A stretch of 64,000 bases of DNA, from positions 62,150 through 126,149 of the forward strand of contig NZ_RXZH01000007.1 in NCBI RefSeq assembly GCF_003970385.1. The letters are read 5' to 3'. How positions within the stretch are numbered: position 1 is the first letter of the stretch; every line of letters begins with the position of its first letter. The position numbers and the translations under genes were made by a program. Under the pieces are notes generated by a model that made no database searches, was not told the DNA's origin, and worked only from the letters and a program-made list of their open reading frames with translations. Below are positions 46,695 to 55,793 of this stretch, in pieces. Source of the stretch: Vibrio aquaticus. GTDB lineage: Bacteria > Pseudomonadota > Gammaproteobacteria > Enterobacterales > Vibrionaceae.

Positions 46695-48505
46695 TAAGTA
46701 AAGACAAGGTTAAGACCGTGCTTAAGCTCGGTGTGCTGAATTTGGCGCGCGTGGCATATTACCAAGTGGGCTTGCGCACGGGCTTAAATCCTGTAAAACG
46801 TATTAAAGCGGCCCCAATTTTGGGGCCTTTATTTAACCAAAGTGAAGGCCAGCTAAGTTCAAGTGGTAAAACTGATTATTTGTTTCAGCCATTTGGGTGG
46901 AAAAATGCTGTTAAAGTTGATGAAATTCAATGGGATAAAAGTGTTTTAACTGAGGGGAAGTACGAATTCTTTTCTCGTCCTTGGTTCCTGTTATCTGATT
47001 TTGGTTCTACAGTCGGGGATATCAAAGGTATCTGGGAAGCATCTCGATTTGATTGGGCTATTGGTTTAGCTATTGAGCATCAAAAAGGCAAAAGTGATGC
47101 AGTTCAATTGCTAAATCAAACATGTAGTGATTGGCTTGACAAGAATCCGCCATATATGGGACCTAATTGGAAATGTGGTCAGGAAGCCTCAATTCGTGTA
47201 ATGCACATAGCTTTTGCAGCAAAGCTGCTTGGTCAAGTTGAAAAGCCTACAGAATCAATTTTGATGTTTGTTAAAGCTCACCTGAAGCGAATAGCACCTA
47301 CGATGTCTTATGCAGTCGCACAAGATAATAATCATGGAACTTCAGAAGCAGCAGCGCTCTTTATTGGAGGGACTTGGTTAGTTCATTCAGGTGATAAGAA
47401 AGCTGAGAAATGGGTTAGGTTGGGGCGAAAATGGTTAGAAAATCGCGCACGTCACTTAATTGAAGAAGATGGGTCTTTTAGCCAATATTCTGTTAACTAC
47501 CATAGGGTCATGTTAGACACTTACACTATGTCTGAGTTGTGGCGTCGAGAAATGAGCGTGCCTGCTTTTTCTTCGCTACTATATAGTCGCCTTAAAAGCG
47601 CTACCAATTGGCTATATCAGCTAACGGATGAAATCTCTGGAGATGCTCCAAATATGGGCCACAATGATGGAGCGAGGTTACTCCCATTAACCGATTCAAG
47701 TTATCGGGACTTTCGTCCATCTGTTCAACTTGCTGCGAAAGTTTTCTGTAATAGAGCAGCTTGGCAAAGAAGTGGAGGTTATGACAAAGCTCTTCAGTTT
47801 CTTGGTTTATCGAAGCCGACGGAATCATTAGAAAAACAATGCTCATTTCATTTCTCTGATGGTGGCTACTTTGGTTTACGAAATAGAAGTGGGGCCTTTG
47901 CGTTTGTAACTTACCCTAAATACAGATTTCGCCCCGCACAGTGTGATGCTCTACATATCGATTTATGGCTCAATGGCGTCAATTTGCTAAGAGACGGTGG
48001 TACCTTTAGTTATAATGCTGGCCAAGAATATATAGATTACTACAGTGGGGCTCGGAGCCATAATACCATTGAGTTTGATGGTCGAGATCAAATGCCTCGT
48101 GTTGGTCGGTTTTTACTTGGTGAATGGTTAAAGCCAAATTCTGTTCAATGGACACCAGAGATAATGTGTTGCCAAGCGGGGTATAGGGACTATTTAGCCA
48201 ATCAACATACACGAACAGTTACGCTATCTGAGACAAGCTTACTGGTTGAAGATCAAATATCTGGCTTTGATACAAAGGCTACACTGCGTTGGCGATTAGC
48301 GCCTAGTCGCTGGCAATTGATAGGAAACCAAGTTGCCAATGGAGAGCATACAATCAACATTACATGTAGTCATGAGCCAAAATCAATTAAGTTAGTTCAA
48401 GGCAAAGAGTCTCGTCATTATTACCGAGAAGAAGATACACCAGTCATAGAAGTAGAAGTTACTTCCGACTGCAAAATAATAACAGAGTACATTTTCATAC
48501 AATGA
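46691..48505 (+). CDS. Heparinase II/III family protein
   Basis: 604 residues. The N-terminal alpha-helical toroid region includes NWKCGQEASIRVMH and DNNHGTSEAAAL; the C-terminal beta domain has RDGGTFSYNAGQEY and SHNTIEFDGRDQM, as in polysaccharide lyases acting on uronic acid chains. No signal peptide is evident: the N-terminus is basic but has no clear hydrophobic core. A lyase-like protein inside a biosynthetic operon may edit or release ManNAcA-containing glycan (inference). Confidence 0.83.
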   Translation: MISKDKVKTVLKLGVLNLARVAYYQVGLRTGLNPVKRIKAAPILGPLFNQSEGQLSSSGKTDYLFQPFGWKNAVKVDEIQWDKSVLTEGKYEFFSRPWFLLSDFGSTVGDIKGIWEASRFDWAIGLAIEHQKGKSDAVQLLNQTCSDWLDKNPPYMGPNWKCGQEASIRVMHIAFAAKLLGQVEKPTESILMFVKAHLKRIAPTMSYAVAQDNNHGTSEAAALFIGGTWLVHSGDKKAEKWVRLGRKWLENRARHLIEEDGSFSQYSVNYHRVMLDTYTMSELWRREMSVPAFSSLLYSRLKSATNWLYQLTDEISGDAPNMGHNDGARLLPLTDSSYRDFRPSVQLAAKVFCNRAAWQRSGGYDKALQFLGLSKPTESLEKQCSFHFSDGGYFGLRNRSGAFAFVTYPKYRFRPAQCDALHIDLWLNGVNLLRDGGTFSYNAGQEYIDYYSGARSHNTIEFDGRDQMPRVGRFLLGEWLKPNSVQWTPEIMCCQAGYRDYLANQHTRTVTLSETSLLVEDQISGFDTKATLRWRLAPSRWQLIGNQVANGEHTINITCSHEPKSIKLVQGKESRHYYREEDTPVIEVEVTSDCKIITEYIFIQ

Positions 48506-49749
48506 ATATTTTATACTTCCATCAACATTTTTCGACCCCTAAGGGCTCAACGGGAATCCGATCATATGAGATGGCCAAACGTCTGATCCACCATGGCCAT
48601 TCGGTTACTATGGTTTGTGGTACATATGGTGGAGGTGAAACAGGTTTAGTCGGCTCATTTGCAAAAGGTAAGCGGGAAGGTTACGTCGACGGTATTAGGA
48701 TAATTGAGTTTGATCTTGCTTACTCAAATGCAGACAGTTTTCTTACACGAACTATGACGTTTGTTAAGTTTGCATTGAAGAGCATCGGATTAGCTTTTAC
48801 AGAAAAGTATGACGTTTTATTTGCCACAACGACACCACTTACGGCAGGTCTTCCTGGAATTTTCGCTCGTTGGTTAAGAGGGAAACCGTTTGTTTTTGAA
48901 GTTCGAGACTTGTGGCCTGAACTGCCTAAAGAGATGGGGGTAATAAAAAATCCAGTCGTTTTAGGTCTAATGTCTATATTGGAGTGGGCATCTTACCGAA
49001 GTGCTCACCGTTGTATAGGGCTATCTCCGGGTATAGTCGAGGGAATAAGAAAACGCGGTGTAAACCCCTCTAAAATTAGGCTGGTGCCTAACGGATGTGA
49101 TTTATCTATTTTCGGTAAAGTTGTGAACCCTTGGCGCCCCCAAGGTATATCCGATAGTGACCTAATGGCAGTGTTTACTGGTACTCATGGCGTTGCGAAT
49201 GGTCTTGATGCGGTTATTGATGTCGCTCAAGAACTCAAAACTAGAGGGCGAAGTGATATCAAGCTGGTCTTAGTTGGCCAAGGAAAATTAAAATCTGAGC
49301 TTGAATTGCGGGCAAAAAAATTGGATTTAGATAATGTTATTTTCCATCCACCAGTTAATAAAGAAAAATTAGCGGGGCTGATGGAGAGTGCTGACATTGG
49401 TATGCAGTTACTTGCTAACATTCCCGCTTTTTATTTCGGGACATCACCAAATAAATTCTTCGATTATATCTCAGCGGGTTTGCCTGTTCTAAACAACTAC
49501 CCAGGTTGGTTAGCTGGTATGATTCAAGAAATGAATTGTGGCTACACGGTTGAGCCAGAGAACTCTTTGGAATTTGCTAAGGCACTTGAACATGCCGCAG
49601 ATAATAGGGATTGTTTAGTCGAAATGGGAGTGAATGCCCGCCTGTTAGCAGAAAGTGAGTTTGATCGTAAGCTGCTTGCTGATAGATGGGTTTCATGGGT
49701 TGTGGATTCAGACACTGGCAGTGGAGTGAGACGTGAAAAGGTTATTTGA
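48502..49749 (+). CDS. Glycosyltransferase family 4 (WbuB-like)
   Basis: 415 residues, GT-B fold: ILYFHQHFSTPKGSTGIRSYEM at its N-terminal domain, the LWPELPKEMG stretch of WbuB-type enzymes, VGQGKLKSELE, and the donor-site SADIGMQLL. WbuB enzymes often transfer amino sugars such as FucNAc; here the donor may be UDP-ManNAcA. Overlaps the heparinase gene by four bases and the sugar transferase gene by 17. Confidence 0.85.
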   Translation: MNILYFHQHFSTPKGSTGIRSYEMAKRLIHHGHSVTMVCGTYGGGETGLVGSFAKGKREGYVDGIRIIEFDLAYSNADSFLTRTMTFVKFALKSIGLAFTEKYDVLFATTTPLTAGLPGIFARWLRGKPFVFEVRDLWPELPKEMGVIKNPVVLGLMSILEWASYRSAHRCIGLSPGIVEGIRKRGVNPSKIRLVPNGCDLSIFGKVVNPWRPQGISDSDLMAVFTGTHGVANGLDAVIDVAQELKTRGRSDIKLVLVGQGKLKSELELRAKKLDLDNVIFHPPVNKEKLAGLMESADIGMQLLANIPAFYFGTSPNKFFDYISAGLPVLNNYPGWLAGMIQEMNCGYTVEPENSLEFAKALEHAADNRDCLVEMGVNARLLAESEFDRKLLADRWVSWVVDSDTGSGVRREKVI

Positions 49750-50329
49750 TTTTTTTGCATCGTTGTGCGGTTTGATGGTGTTGGTACCTGTTATTGCTTT
49801 AGTCGCGTGGAAAATCCGGAATAACTTAGGTTCTCCGGTGTTATTTCGACAAACACGTCCAGGGCTTGATGGTAAGCCATTTGAAATGGTGAAGTTTAGG
49901 ACGATGAAAGATGCTGTAGATAAGGATGGAGTCCCTCTTCCTGACTCAGAACGAATGACATCATTTGGTGTTAAGTTAAGAAATACAAGCCTAGATGAAT
50001 TGCCAGAGCTTTGGAACGTTCTAAAGGGGGACATGAGTTTAGTCGGTCCTCGACCTCTTCTTATGCAGTACCTTCCCCTTTACAACGAAGAACAAGCACG
50101 TCGCCATGAAGCGAAACCAGGTGTGACTGGTTGGGCTCAAATTAACGGACGTAATGCGATTAGTTGGGACGATAAATTCAAGCTAGACGTTTGGTATGTC
50201 GACAATCGTACATTCTGGCTAGATATTAAAATTATTTTCTTAACGATCAAAAAGGTGTTTGTAAAAGAGGGTATTTCAGCAGATAACCATGTGACTATTG
50301 AACCTTTTAAGGGCAATACGAGTGAGTAA
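49733..50329 (+). CDS. Initiating sugar (phosphoglycosyl) transferase, PglC/WcaJ-type
   Basis: 198 residues with GTG start: the small monotopic phosphoglycosyl transferase form. A membrane re-entrant segment (LCGLMVLVPVIALVAW) is followed by KFRTMKD, the catalytic Asp-Glu in TSLDELPELWNVLKGDMS, and LVGPRPLL and PGVTGWAQINGRN. It transfers the first sugar phosphate to undecaprenyl phosphate. With PglD, PglE and PglF types adjacent, the sugar is probably diacetylbacillosamine. Confidence 0.93.
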   Translation: MKRLFDFFASLCGLMVLVPVIALVAWKIRNNLGSPVLFRQTRPGLDGKPFEMVKFRTMKDAVDKDGVPLPDSERMTSFGVKLRNTSLDELPELWNVLKGDMSLVGPRPLLMQYLPLYNEEQARRHEAKPGVTGWAQINGRNAISWDDKFKLDVWYVDNRTFWLDIKIIFLTIKKVFVKEGISADNHVTIEPFKGNTSE

Positions 50330-50951
50330 ATGTGCAATTTTGGGTGCTAGTGGTCATGGTAAAGTTATTGCAGAAATTGCGGAACTTAATGGCTATAACA
50401 GCATTTGTTTCTTTGATGACCGTTGGCCTGAGGTTTCTCAGGTTGCTCATTGGCAAGTTATTGGAACGACAAAGCAATTGCTGGAAAATTGTTCGTGTTT
50501 CGATGCTGTTATTGTCGCCATTGGCCATAATCAGACCCGAATTGAAAAGCAGTCCCTCCTTTCTCAAAAAGGTGCTCACTTTCCTACATTTACTCACCCA
50601 ACCGCGACTGTAAGCCAATACTCTCAAATAGGCGAGGGAACCGTTGTCATGGCGGGGGCCGTTATTAATCCATTTTCTACTATTGGACCTAGCTGTATAA
50701 TCAACACGTCAGCCACAATTGATCATGATTGCGTATTGGATGAGGGAGTTCATATTAGCCCTGGAGCTAATATGGCCGGAGGAGTTCATGTAGGCGTAGG
50801 AAGCTGGGTTGGCATCGGTGCGAGCGTAAAGCAATTAATAAAAATTGGTAATTATGCAGTTATTGCAGCGGGAGCTGCGGTAACACGAGATGTGCTCGAC
50901 GAGCAAATTGTGGCCGGAGTTCCTGCTCGACCACTTATTATTAAGGATTAG
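50322..50951 (+). CDS. PglD/NeuD-type sugar O/N-acetyltransferase
   Basis: 209 residues from GTG 50322, which overlaps the previous stop by eight bases; the longer frame from 50298 adds an unconserved extension. The Rossmann-like ILGASGHGKVIAEIAELNG is followed by left-handed beta-helix repeats (IDHDCVLDEGVHISPGAN) with the catalytic His of the PglD type, and ends VAGVPARPL. It should acetylate the 4-amino group of UDP-4-amino-bacillosamine precursor. Confidence 0.87.
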   Translation: MSKCAILGASGHGKVIAEIAELNGYNSICFFDDRWPEVSQVAHWQVIGTTKQLLENCSCFDAVIVAIGHNQTRIEKQSLLSQKGAHFPTFTHPTATVSQYSQIGEGTVVMAGAVINPFSTIGPSCIINTSATIDHDCVLDEGVHISPGANMAGGVHVGVGSWVGIGASVKQLIKIGNYAVIAAGAAVTRDVLDEQIVAGVPARPLIIKD

Positions 50952-50955
50952 AAAA

Positions 50956-52131
50956 GTGTTAAATACTCCTTTTTCCGCGTGGCCTTCGTTCACCCAAGAA
51001 GAAGCGGATGCTGTTAGTAAAGTGCTGCTTTCAAATGAAGTTAACTATTGGACAGGTCAAGAAGGGCGTCAGTTTGAAAAAGAGTTTGCGGCTTGGGTTG
51101 ATTGCGATTATGCCGTAGCTTTGGGAAATGGAACCCTGGCATTAGACGTTGCTTTAAAAGCACTGGGGGTTGGTCAAGGCGATGAAGTAATTACTACCTC
51201 AAGGACTTTTTTAGCATCAGCATCCTCTATAGTCACAGTGGGAGCTAAACCAATTTTTGCAGATGTTGACCTTAATAGCCAAAATATAACTGCCGAAACA
51301 ATTAAAGCAGTGTTAACGGAGAAAACTAAAGCTGTCATCGTTGTACACCTTGCCGGAATGCCCGCTGAGATGGATGCAATTATGGATCTGTCTGATAAAC
51401 ATGGTTTCAAAGTTATAGAAGATTGCGCTCAAGCTCACGGTGCAAAATACAAAGGTCGCAGTGTAGGTACTATTGGTCATATTGGAGCTTGGTCTTTCTG
51501 TCAAGATAAGATCATGACGACTGGTGGTGAAGGGGGGATGGTCACGACGAATGACAAAGAACTTTGGTCTTTTATGTGGTCATACAAAGATCATGGTAAG
51601 AGTTTCGATGCTATCTACAACCGAGAACACCCTCCAGGTTTCCGTTGGCTTCATGAGAGTTTTGGTACCAACTGGCGCATGACAGAAATGCAAGCGGTGA
51701 TAGGCCGTATTCAAATCCGCAGAATGGCGGAGTGGACAGCAAAACGCCAGAAAAATGCTTCAGCTATTGAGACTGCAGTAGCAGGACTCCCAATTGTTCG
51801 TAGTGTGGAAATACCTGAATACATTCAACATGCTGAATACAAACATTATATATTCATTCAGGAGAAGTTTCTTAAATCGGGGTGGACACGAGATAAAATA
51901 ATAAAGGCTATTGTTGAGCAAGGTGTACCTGCTTACCAAGGAAGTTGTTCTGAAGTGTATAATGAGAGGGCGTTTGATGGTACAGGGTTTCGACCTAAAG
52001 AACCTTTGTGGAATGCGATTCAGTTAGGAGAAACAAGCATTATGTTCCTTGTACACCCTACCCTTACCCAGTCAGAGGTTCACTTTATGAGTAGAGTAAT
52101 TAGAACAGTTTTGTTAGAAGCACAGGCTTAA
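50956..52131 (+). CDS. PglE-type UDP-4-amino sugar aminotransferase (DegT/DnrJ family)
   Basis: 391 residues from GTG 50956, preceded by AAGGA; the frame extends to 50890 with no conservation. PLP lysine lies in FCQDKIMTTGGEGG; other landmarks are NGTLALDVALKALG and EDCAQAHGAKYKG. It aminates the UDP-4-keto-6-deoxy-GlcNAc made by the PglF-type enzyme encoded next. A gap of four bases separates it from the PglD-type gene, completing the three-gene bacillosamine set. Confidence 0.88.
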   Translation: MLNTPFSAWPSFTQEEADAVSKVLLSNEVNYWTGQEGRQFEKEFAAWVDCDYAVALGNGTLALDVALKALGVGQGDEVITTSRTFLASASSIVTVGAKPIFADVDLNSQNITAETIKAVLTEKTKAVIVVHLAGMPAEMDAIMDLSDKHGFKVIEDCAQAHGAKYKGRSVGTIGHIGAWSFCQDKIMTTGGEGGMVTTNDKELWSFMWSYKDHGKSFDAIYNREHPPGFRWLHESFGTNWRMTEMQAVIGRIQIRRMAEWTAKRQKNASAIETAVAGLPIVRSVEIPEYIQHAEYKHYIFIQEKFLKSGWTRDKIIKAIVEQGVPAYQGSCSEVYNERAFDGTGFRPKEPLWNAIQLGETSIMFLVHPTLTQSEVHFMSRVIRTVLLEAQA

Positions 52132-52156
52132 TAACACTTGTTACATACCTTCTTTA

Positions 52157-52186
52157 ACGCCAGTTTAATGCTGGCGTAAATTTTTA
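52157..52186 (+). terminator. Hairpin with T run between PglE-type and PglF-type genes
   Basis: A 7-bp stem (ACGCCAG with CTGGCGT, loop TTTAATG) is followed by AAATTTTT. It lies 26 bases after the aminotransferase stop. It could be a weak terminator or attenuator inside the operon; read-through is expected since the following gene belongs to the same pathway. Confidence 0.4.
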
Positions 52187-52198
52187 TTAGAGAACAAC

Positions 52199-54109
52199 AT
52201 GGCTAGACTTAACTATATATGGAATTTGTCAAGATTACATAAGCGGCTAATTAGTGTAATAGTCGATTCCATATTTATTATTGGATCATTTTATATTGCC
52301 TATTGGGCACGTATAGGGACTGTTATTGCAATTGACAGTTCAGCTGTGCAGTACGCCATTCTTGGGACCTTGGTAATTACTGTCACTGCATTCACTAAGC
52401 TGGGCCTATACCGAGCGGTTTTACGATACCTTACGTTCCACGCACTAGCCGTTGTGAGTATCGGAACGGCAATATCTGCGTTTTCGGTCGCAGTGCTAGC
52501 CTTTTATTTCGATGCGCCAATTCCACGTTCTGTCCCTGTTATCTATGGTGCTTTTTTATGTTTGCTGTGCGGTGGTTCTAGGTTGATTGTTAGAGTCCTA
52601 GTAGCACAAGCCAACAGCAAAGGAAGTAAACGTGTCTTAATTTATGGAGCAGGCTCTGCTGGCCGTCAACTTGCGTTGGCAATGAGAAATTCGGAAACAC
52701 ATAAAGTTGTAGGCTTTATAGATGAAGATAAAACACTTGAAAATACGATGGTCTTGGGACTTAACGTTTGTGATATAGAAGGGGCGGCTAAGTTGCTCAA
52801 GAAGCATGATGTTAGTCAGATACTTTTAGCAGTCCCAAGTGCATCTAGAGCTCGTAGAAAAGAGATTCTTGAGTTACTAGTACCGCTTTCCGCAGAAGTA
52901 CTAACTGTTCCTGATATGCAGGATATTGTCGAAGGTAAAGCCAATATTGACGAGTTGAAGGATGTACCTATTGAAGACCTTTTAGGGCGTGACCCTGTTG
53001 TGCCTCAACAATCTTTGATGGAGTCTAATATCAAAAATAAAGTTGTTATGGTGACTGGTGCCGGTGGTTCAATTGGCTCTGAACTTTGTAGGCAAATTAT
53101 CTTGCTAGAACCAAAAGCACTAATCTTATTTGAGCTTTCTGAGTTTGGCTTATATCAAGTAGATCGTGAGCTTTCCATGATCGCACGGAGTAAAAAACTC
53201 CCGGTAAAGGTCATACCACTGCTTGGTTCTGTCCAGAATGAAAATAGACTAGTTACAGCGATGAAAACTTATGACGTTGATACTGTATATCACGCGGCAG
53301 CTTATAAGCATGTTCCACTTGTGGAATATAATGTTGTCGAAGGGGTCCGGAACAATGTGTTTGGTACTTATTATACTGCGAAAGCTGCTATTGACGTTGG
53401 GGTTGAATCGTTTGTCCTAGTTTCTACTGATAAAGCTGTACGACCGACAAATGTTATGGGAGCAACCAAGAGAATGGCTGAGCTAGCTTTGCAGGCTTTA
53501 TCTGAAGAAGAAAATATCAAGAACAATGGAACTAGGTTTTCTATGGTTCGGTTTGGTAACGTATTGGGTTCTTCAGGGTCGGTTATTCCTTTGTTTAAAA
53601 AGCAGATTGCTCTTGGTGGGCCAGTCACGGTAACTCATAAGGACATTATTCGATACTTTATGACCATTCCGGAAGCTGCGCAGTTAGTTATTCAGGCTGG
53701 AGCTATGAGTAAAGGGGGGGATGTCTTTGTTCTAGATATGGGAGAGCCTGTACGTATAACGGACTTAGCTGAGAATTTGATTAAGTTGTCTGGTCTTGAA
53801 GTTAAGAATGATGAGCACCCGTATGGAGATATTGAAATTCAATTTTCTGGCTTACGACCAGGAGAAAAATTGTATGAAGAACTATTAATTGGTGAACGAG
53901 TAGGCACGACGGCTCATAGCCGTATTATGACAGCACAAGAGGACTTCTTGCCTGCTATTGAGTACGATGAGCTATTAGGTCGTCTTGATGTGGCTTGTCA
54001 TGATATGCGACATGATGAGATTAGACAACTGTTGCTCAAGGCGCCGACAGGTTTCCAGCCGACGGATGGTATTAGTGATTTAGTTTGGAATGAAAAAAAC
54101 GGAGTATAA
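52199..54109 (+). CDS. UDP-GlcNAc 4,6-dehydratase, WbpM/PglF type (membrane-anchored)
   Basis: 636 residues. The N-terminal 1-130 has four membrane helices (VDSIFIIGSFYIAYWA among them), a middle Rossmann region (LIYGAGSAGRQLALAM) is followed by the catalytic SDR domain (MVTGAGGSIGSELCRQI; STDKAVRPTNVMGATKR), with the Asn/Met form of the usual Tyr site that marks this subgroup. It makes UDP-4-keto-6-deoxy-GlcNAc for bacillosamine. A second dehydratase, pseB, is independent. Confidence 0.93.
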   Translation: MARLNYIWNLSRLHKRLISVIVDSIFIIGSFYIAYWARIGTVIAIDSSAVQYAILGTLVITVTAFTKLGLYRAVLRYLTFHALAVVSIGTAISAFSVAVLAFYFDAPIPRSVPVIYGAFLCLLCGGSRLIVRVLVAQANSKGSKRVLIYGAGSAGRQLALAMRNSETHKVVGFIDEDKTLENTMVLGLNVCDIEGAAKLLKKHDVSQILLAVPSASRARRKEILELLVPLSAEVLTVPDMQDIVEGKANIDELKDVPIEDLLGRDPVVPQQSLMESNIKNKVVMVTGAGGSIGSELCRQIILLEPKALILFELSEFGLYQVDRELSMIARSKKLPVKVIPLLGSVQNENRLVTAMKTYDVDTVYHAAAYKHVPLVEYNVVEGVRNNVFGTYYTAKAAIDVGVESFVLVSTDKAVRPTNVMGATKRMAELALQALSEEENIKNNGTRFSMVRFGNVLGSSGSVIPLFKKQIALGGPVTVTHKDIIRYFMTIPEAAQLVIQAGAMSKGGDVFVLDMGEPVRITDLAENLIKLSGLEVKNDEHPYGDIEIQFSGLRPGEKLYEELLIGERVGTTAHSRIMTAQEDFLPAIEYDELLGRLDVACHDMRHDEIRQLLLKAPTGFQPTDGISDLVWNEKNGV

Positions 54110-54110
54110 A

Positions 54111-54815
54111 GTGAACCAAAATATTCAAGATATAATTATTAACTTTCCGAAGGTTAGACCAAAATTAAGTGATCAATATAGAAAAGTGTTAAAGGATGAA
54201 TATGGGAAAAATAGGGAAGGTCAACTAGGGTACATATCTAAGCTAGCTAATAAATTAGAGTCTTGGATGCATTTTCAAGTTTCAAAGAATCAACTAAAAG
54301 GTAAAGTACTTGAAGTTGGTGCAGGTACGCTGAATCATTTATCTTATGAAACTAGATATCAACTGTACGATATAGTTGAGCCTTATGCTGAACTTTATCA
54401 AAATAAGCATGAAATATTGAATAGAGTGAACAAATGTTATTCATATTTGTCTGACATACCAGAAGATACGAAGTATGACAGAGTCATTTCAATTGCAACT
54501 CTTGAGCATATGGTTGATTTACCTAATGAGTTAAGACAGATTAAACGCCTATTAAAGCCAAACGGTGTGATAGAGATGGCGATACCTTCTGAAGGCGGTG
54601 CCTTATGGGGGCTTTCATGGCGTTTAACGACTGGTGTTAGTTTCAGGTTAAGAACTGGTCTGTCTTATAAAAAGATAATGAAGCACGAACATGTAAACAC
54701 CGAAAATGAAATAATACAACTAATTGGCCATTATTTCGATGATGTTGAAGTTAAAAGGTTCCCACTTAATCATAAGCATCTGAGCTTTTACACCTATATA
54801 ACTGCAACGTTATAG
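54111..54815 (+). CDS. Class I SAM-dependent methyltransferase
   Basis: 234 residues from GTG 54111, which has GGAG seven bases upstream; an ATG at 54090 overlaps the previous gene and is less likely. The SAM-binding motif I is VLEVGAGTLN and the later IATLEHMVDLPNEL fits the family. It could O-methylate a sugar of the repeat unit or a lipid-linked intermediate. It is the first of three AT-rich genes at the end of the operon. Confidence 0.8.
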   Translation: MNQNIQDIIINFPKVRPKLSDQYRKVLKDEYGKNREGQLGYISKLANKLESWMHFQVSKNQLKGKVLEVGAGTLNHLSYETRYQLYDIVEPYAELYQNKHEILNRVNKCYSYLSDIPEDTKYDRVISIATLEHMVDLPNELRQIKRLLKPNGVIEMAIPSEGGALWGLSWRLTTGVSFRLRTGLSYKKIMKHEHVNTENEIIQLIGHYFDDVEVKRFPLNHKHLSFYTYITATL

Positions 54816-54845
54816 ATTTATACCTTGATAAAATACAATAAAATT

Positions 54846-55793
54846 ATGATGAATTGCGTGGATTTCAAAAAACTAACAGTCATTGTGCCAGTGTACAATG
54901 AGTCTGACTCACTAAATAATTCGATGTCATCACTGTTGGAAACTTTAGAGCAAGTAGAGTGTGATTGCCGTTTATTACTTGTTGATGATGGTTCTCAAGA
55001 TGATTCCTGGGCTCAAATAGATAGCTTTGTTAAACTCAACAGTTGTGTTTCTGCGATTAAACTTTCGAAAAATTATGGTAAAGATAAAGCTATTTTAGCT
55101 GGTCTAGAATATGAAGATAGCGATTTATACTTAGTTATTGATTCTGATGGTGAGCATCCATTTGACCGTATTGTGGATTTTTTTTCCACAATGAAGGAAA
55201 AAAAATGGGATATAGTACATGGGATTAAGAAAGGACGCAGAGGGAGTTCTTTTTATAAATTCCTAGCTAGGAGTTACAATAAAGTGTTTCATTCCTTTAC
55301 CAATGTACACCTTCTTGAATCTAGTGATTTTAAACTTTTTAATCGTAAAGTCAGAAATTCTGTAATCTCATACGGAGATATTGACTTCTTTTTTCGTGCC
55401 GTATGCCAGGATGTAGGTTTTAGATCGACTACAATTGAGTTCAGTGAGAACCAAAGAGAACAAGGGCAAAGTTCTTGGAGTTTGATTCGGTTATTCTCTT
55501 TTGCTTTCAATTCAATCGTATCGTTTTCTCATATACCTTTGTATCTTATTTTATTCCTAGGCTTGATCTCTATTCTTGTGTGTACGGTTTTGAGCATAAA
55601 ACTGGCATTTCAATATTTAATTTACAACAATGTACCAGAAGGTTATACGACCATTATCCTATTATCTTCAGGAGCTATAGGGATAACGATGATATCTTTA
55701 GGAGTGGTTGGTGTTTATCTATCAAAAATATTTGACCTCACTAAGAATCGGCCTAGGTATATCATCGAAAGTTCAATTGGAGAAAATGAATGA
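54846..55793 (+). CDS. GtrB-like undecaprenyl-phosphate sugar synthase (glycosyltransferase family 2)
   Basis: 315 residues. The GT-A domain has VIVPVYNESDSL, LLVDDGSQDDSW, and DSDGEHPF; two C-terminal membrane helices (ISILVCTVLSIKL, SSGAIGITMISLGVVGVYL) are as in GtrB and DPM synthases, which load a sugar onto undecaprenyl phosphate. The longest frame has a TTG start at 54825; ATG 54846 or 54849 is likelier. It overlaps the following membrane gene by four bases, suggesting they work together. Confidence 0.85.
   Translation: MMNCVDFKKLTVIVPVYNESDSLNNSMSSLLETLEQVECDCRLLLVDDGSQDDSWAQIDSFVKLNSCVSAIKLSKNYGKDKAILAGLEYEDSDLYLVIDSDGEHPFDRIVDFFSTMKEKKWDIVHGIKKGRRGSSFYKFLARSYNKVFHSFTNVHLLESSDFKLFNRKVRNSVISYGDIDFFFRAVCQDVGFRSTTIEFSENQREQGQSSWSLIRLFSFAFNSIVSFSHIPLYLILFLGLISILVCTVLSIKLAFQYLIYNNVPEGYTTIILLSSGAIGITMISLGVVGVYLSKIFDLTKNRPRYIIESSIGENE

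Noticed and set aside
53714..53720. G7 run in the WbpM/PglF-type gene as a possible second slippage site
   Set aside because: Seven residues is short for frequent slippage, it encodes a conserved-looking KGGDVFVLDMGEPV stretch and the gene is needed for the pathway; only the ten-G tract stands out.
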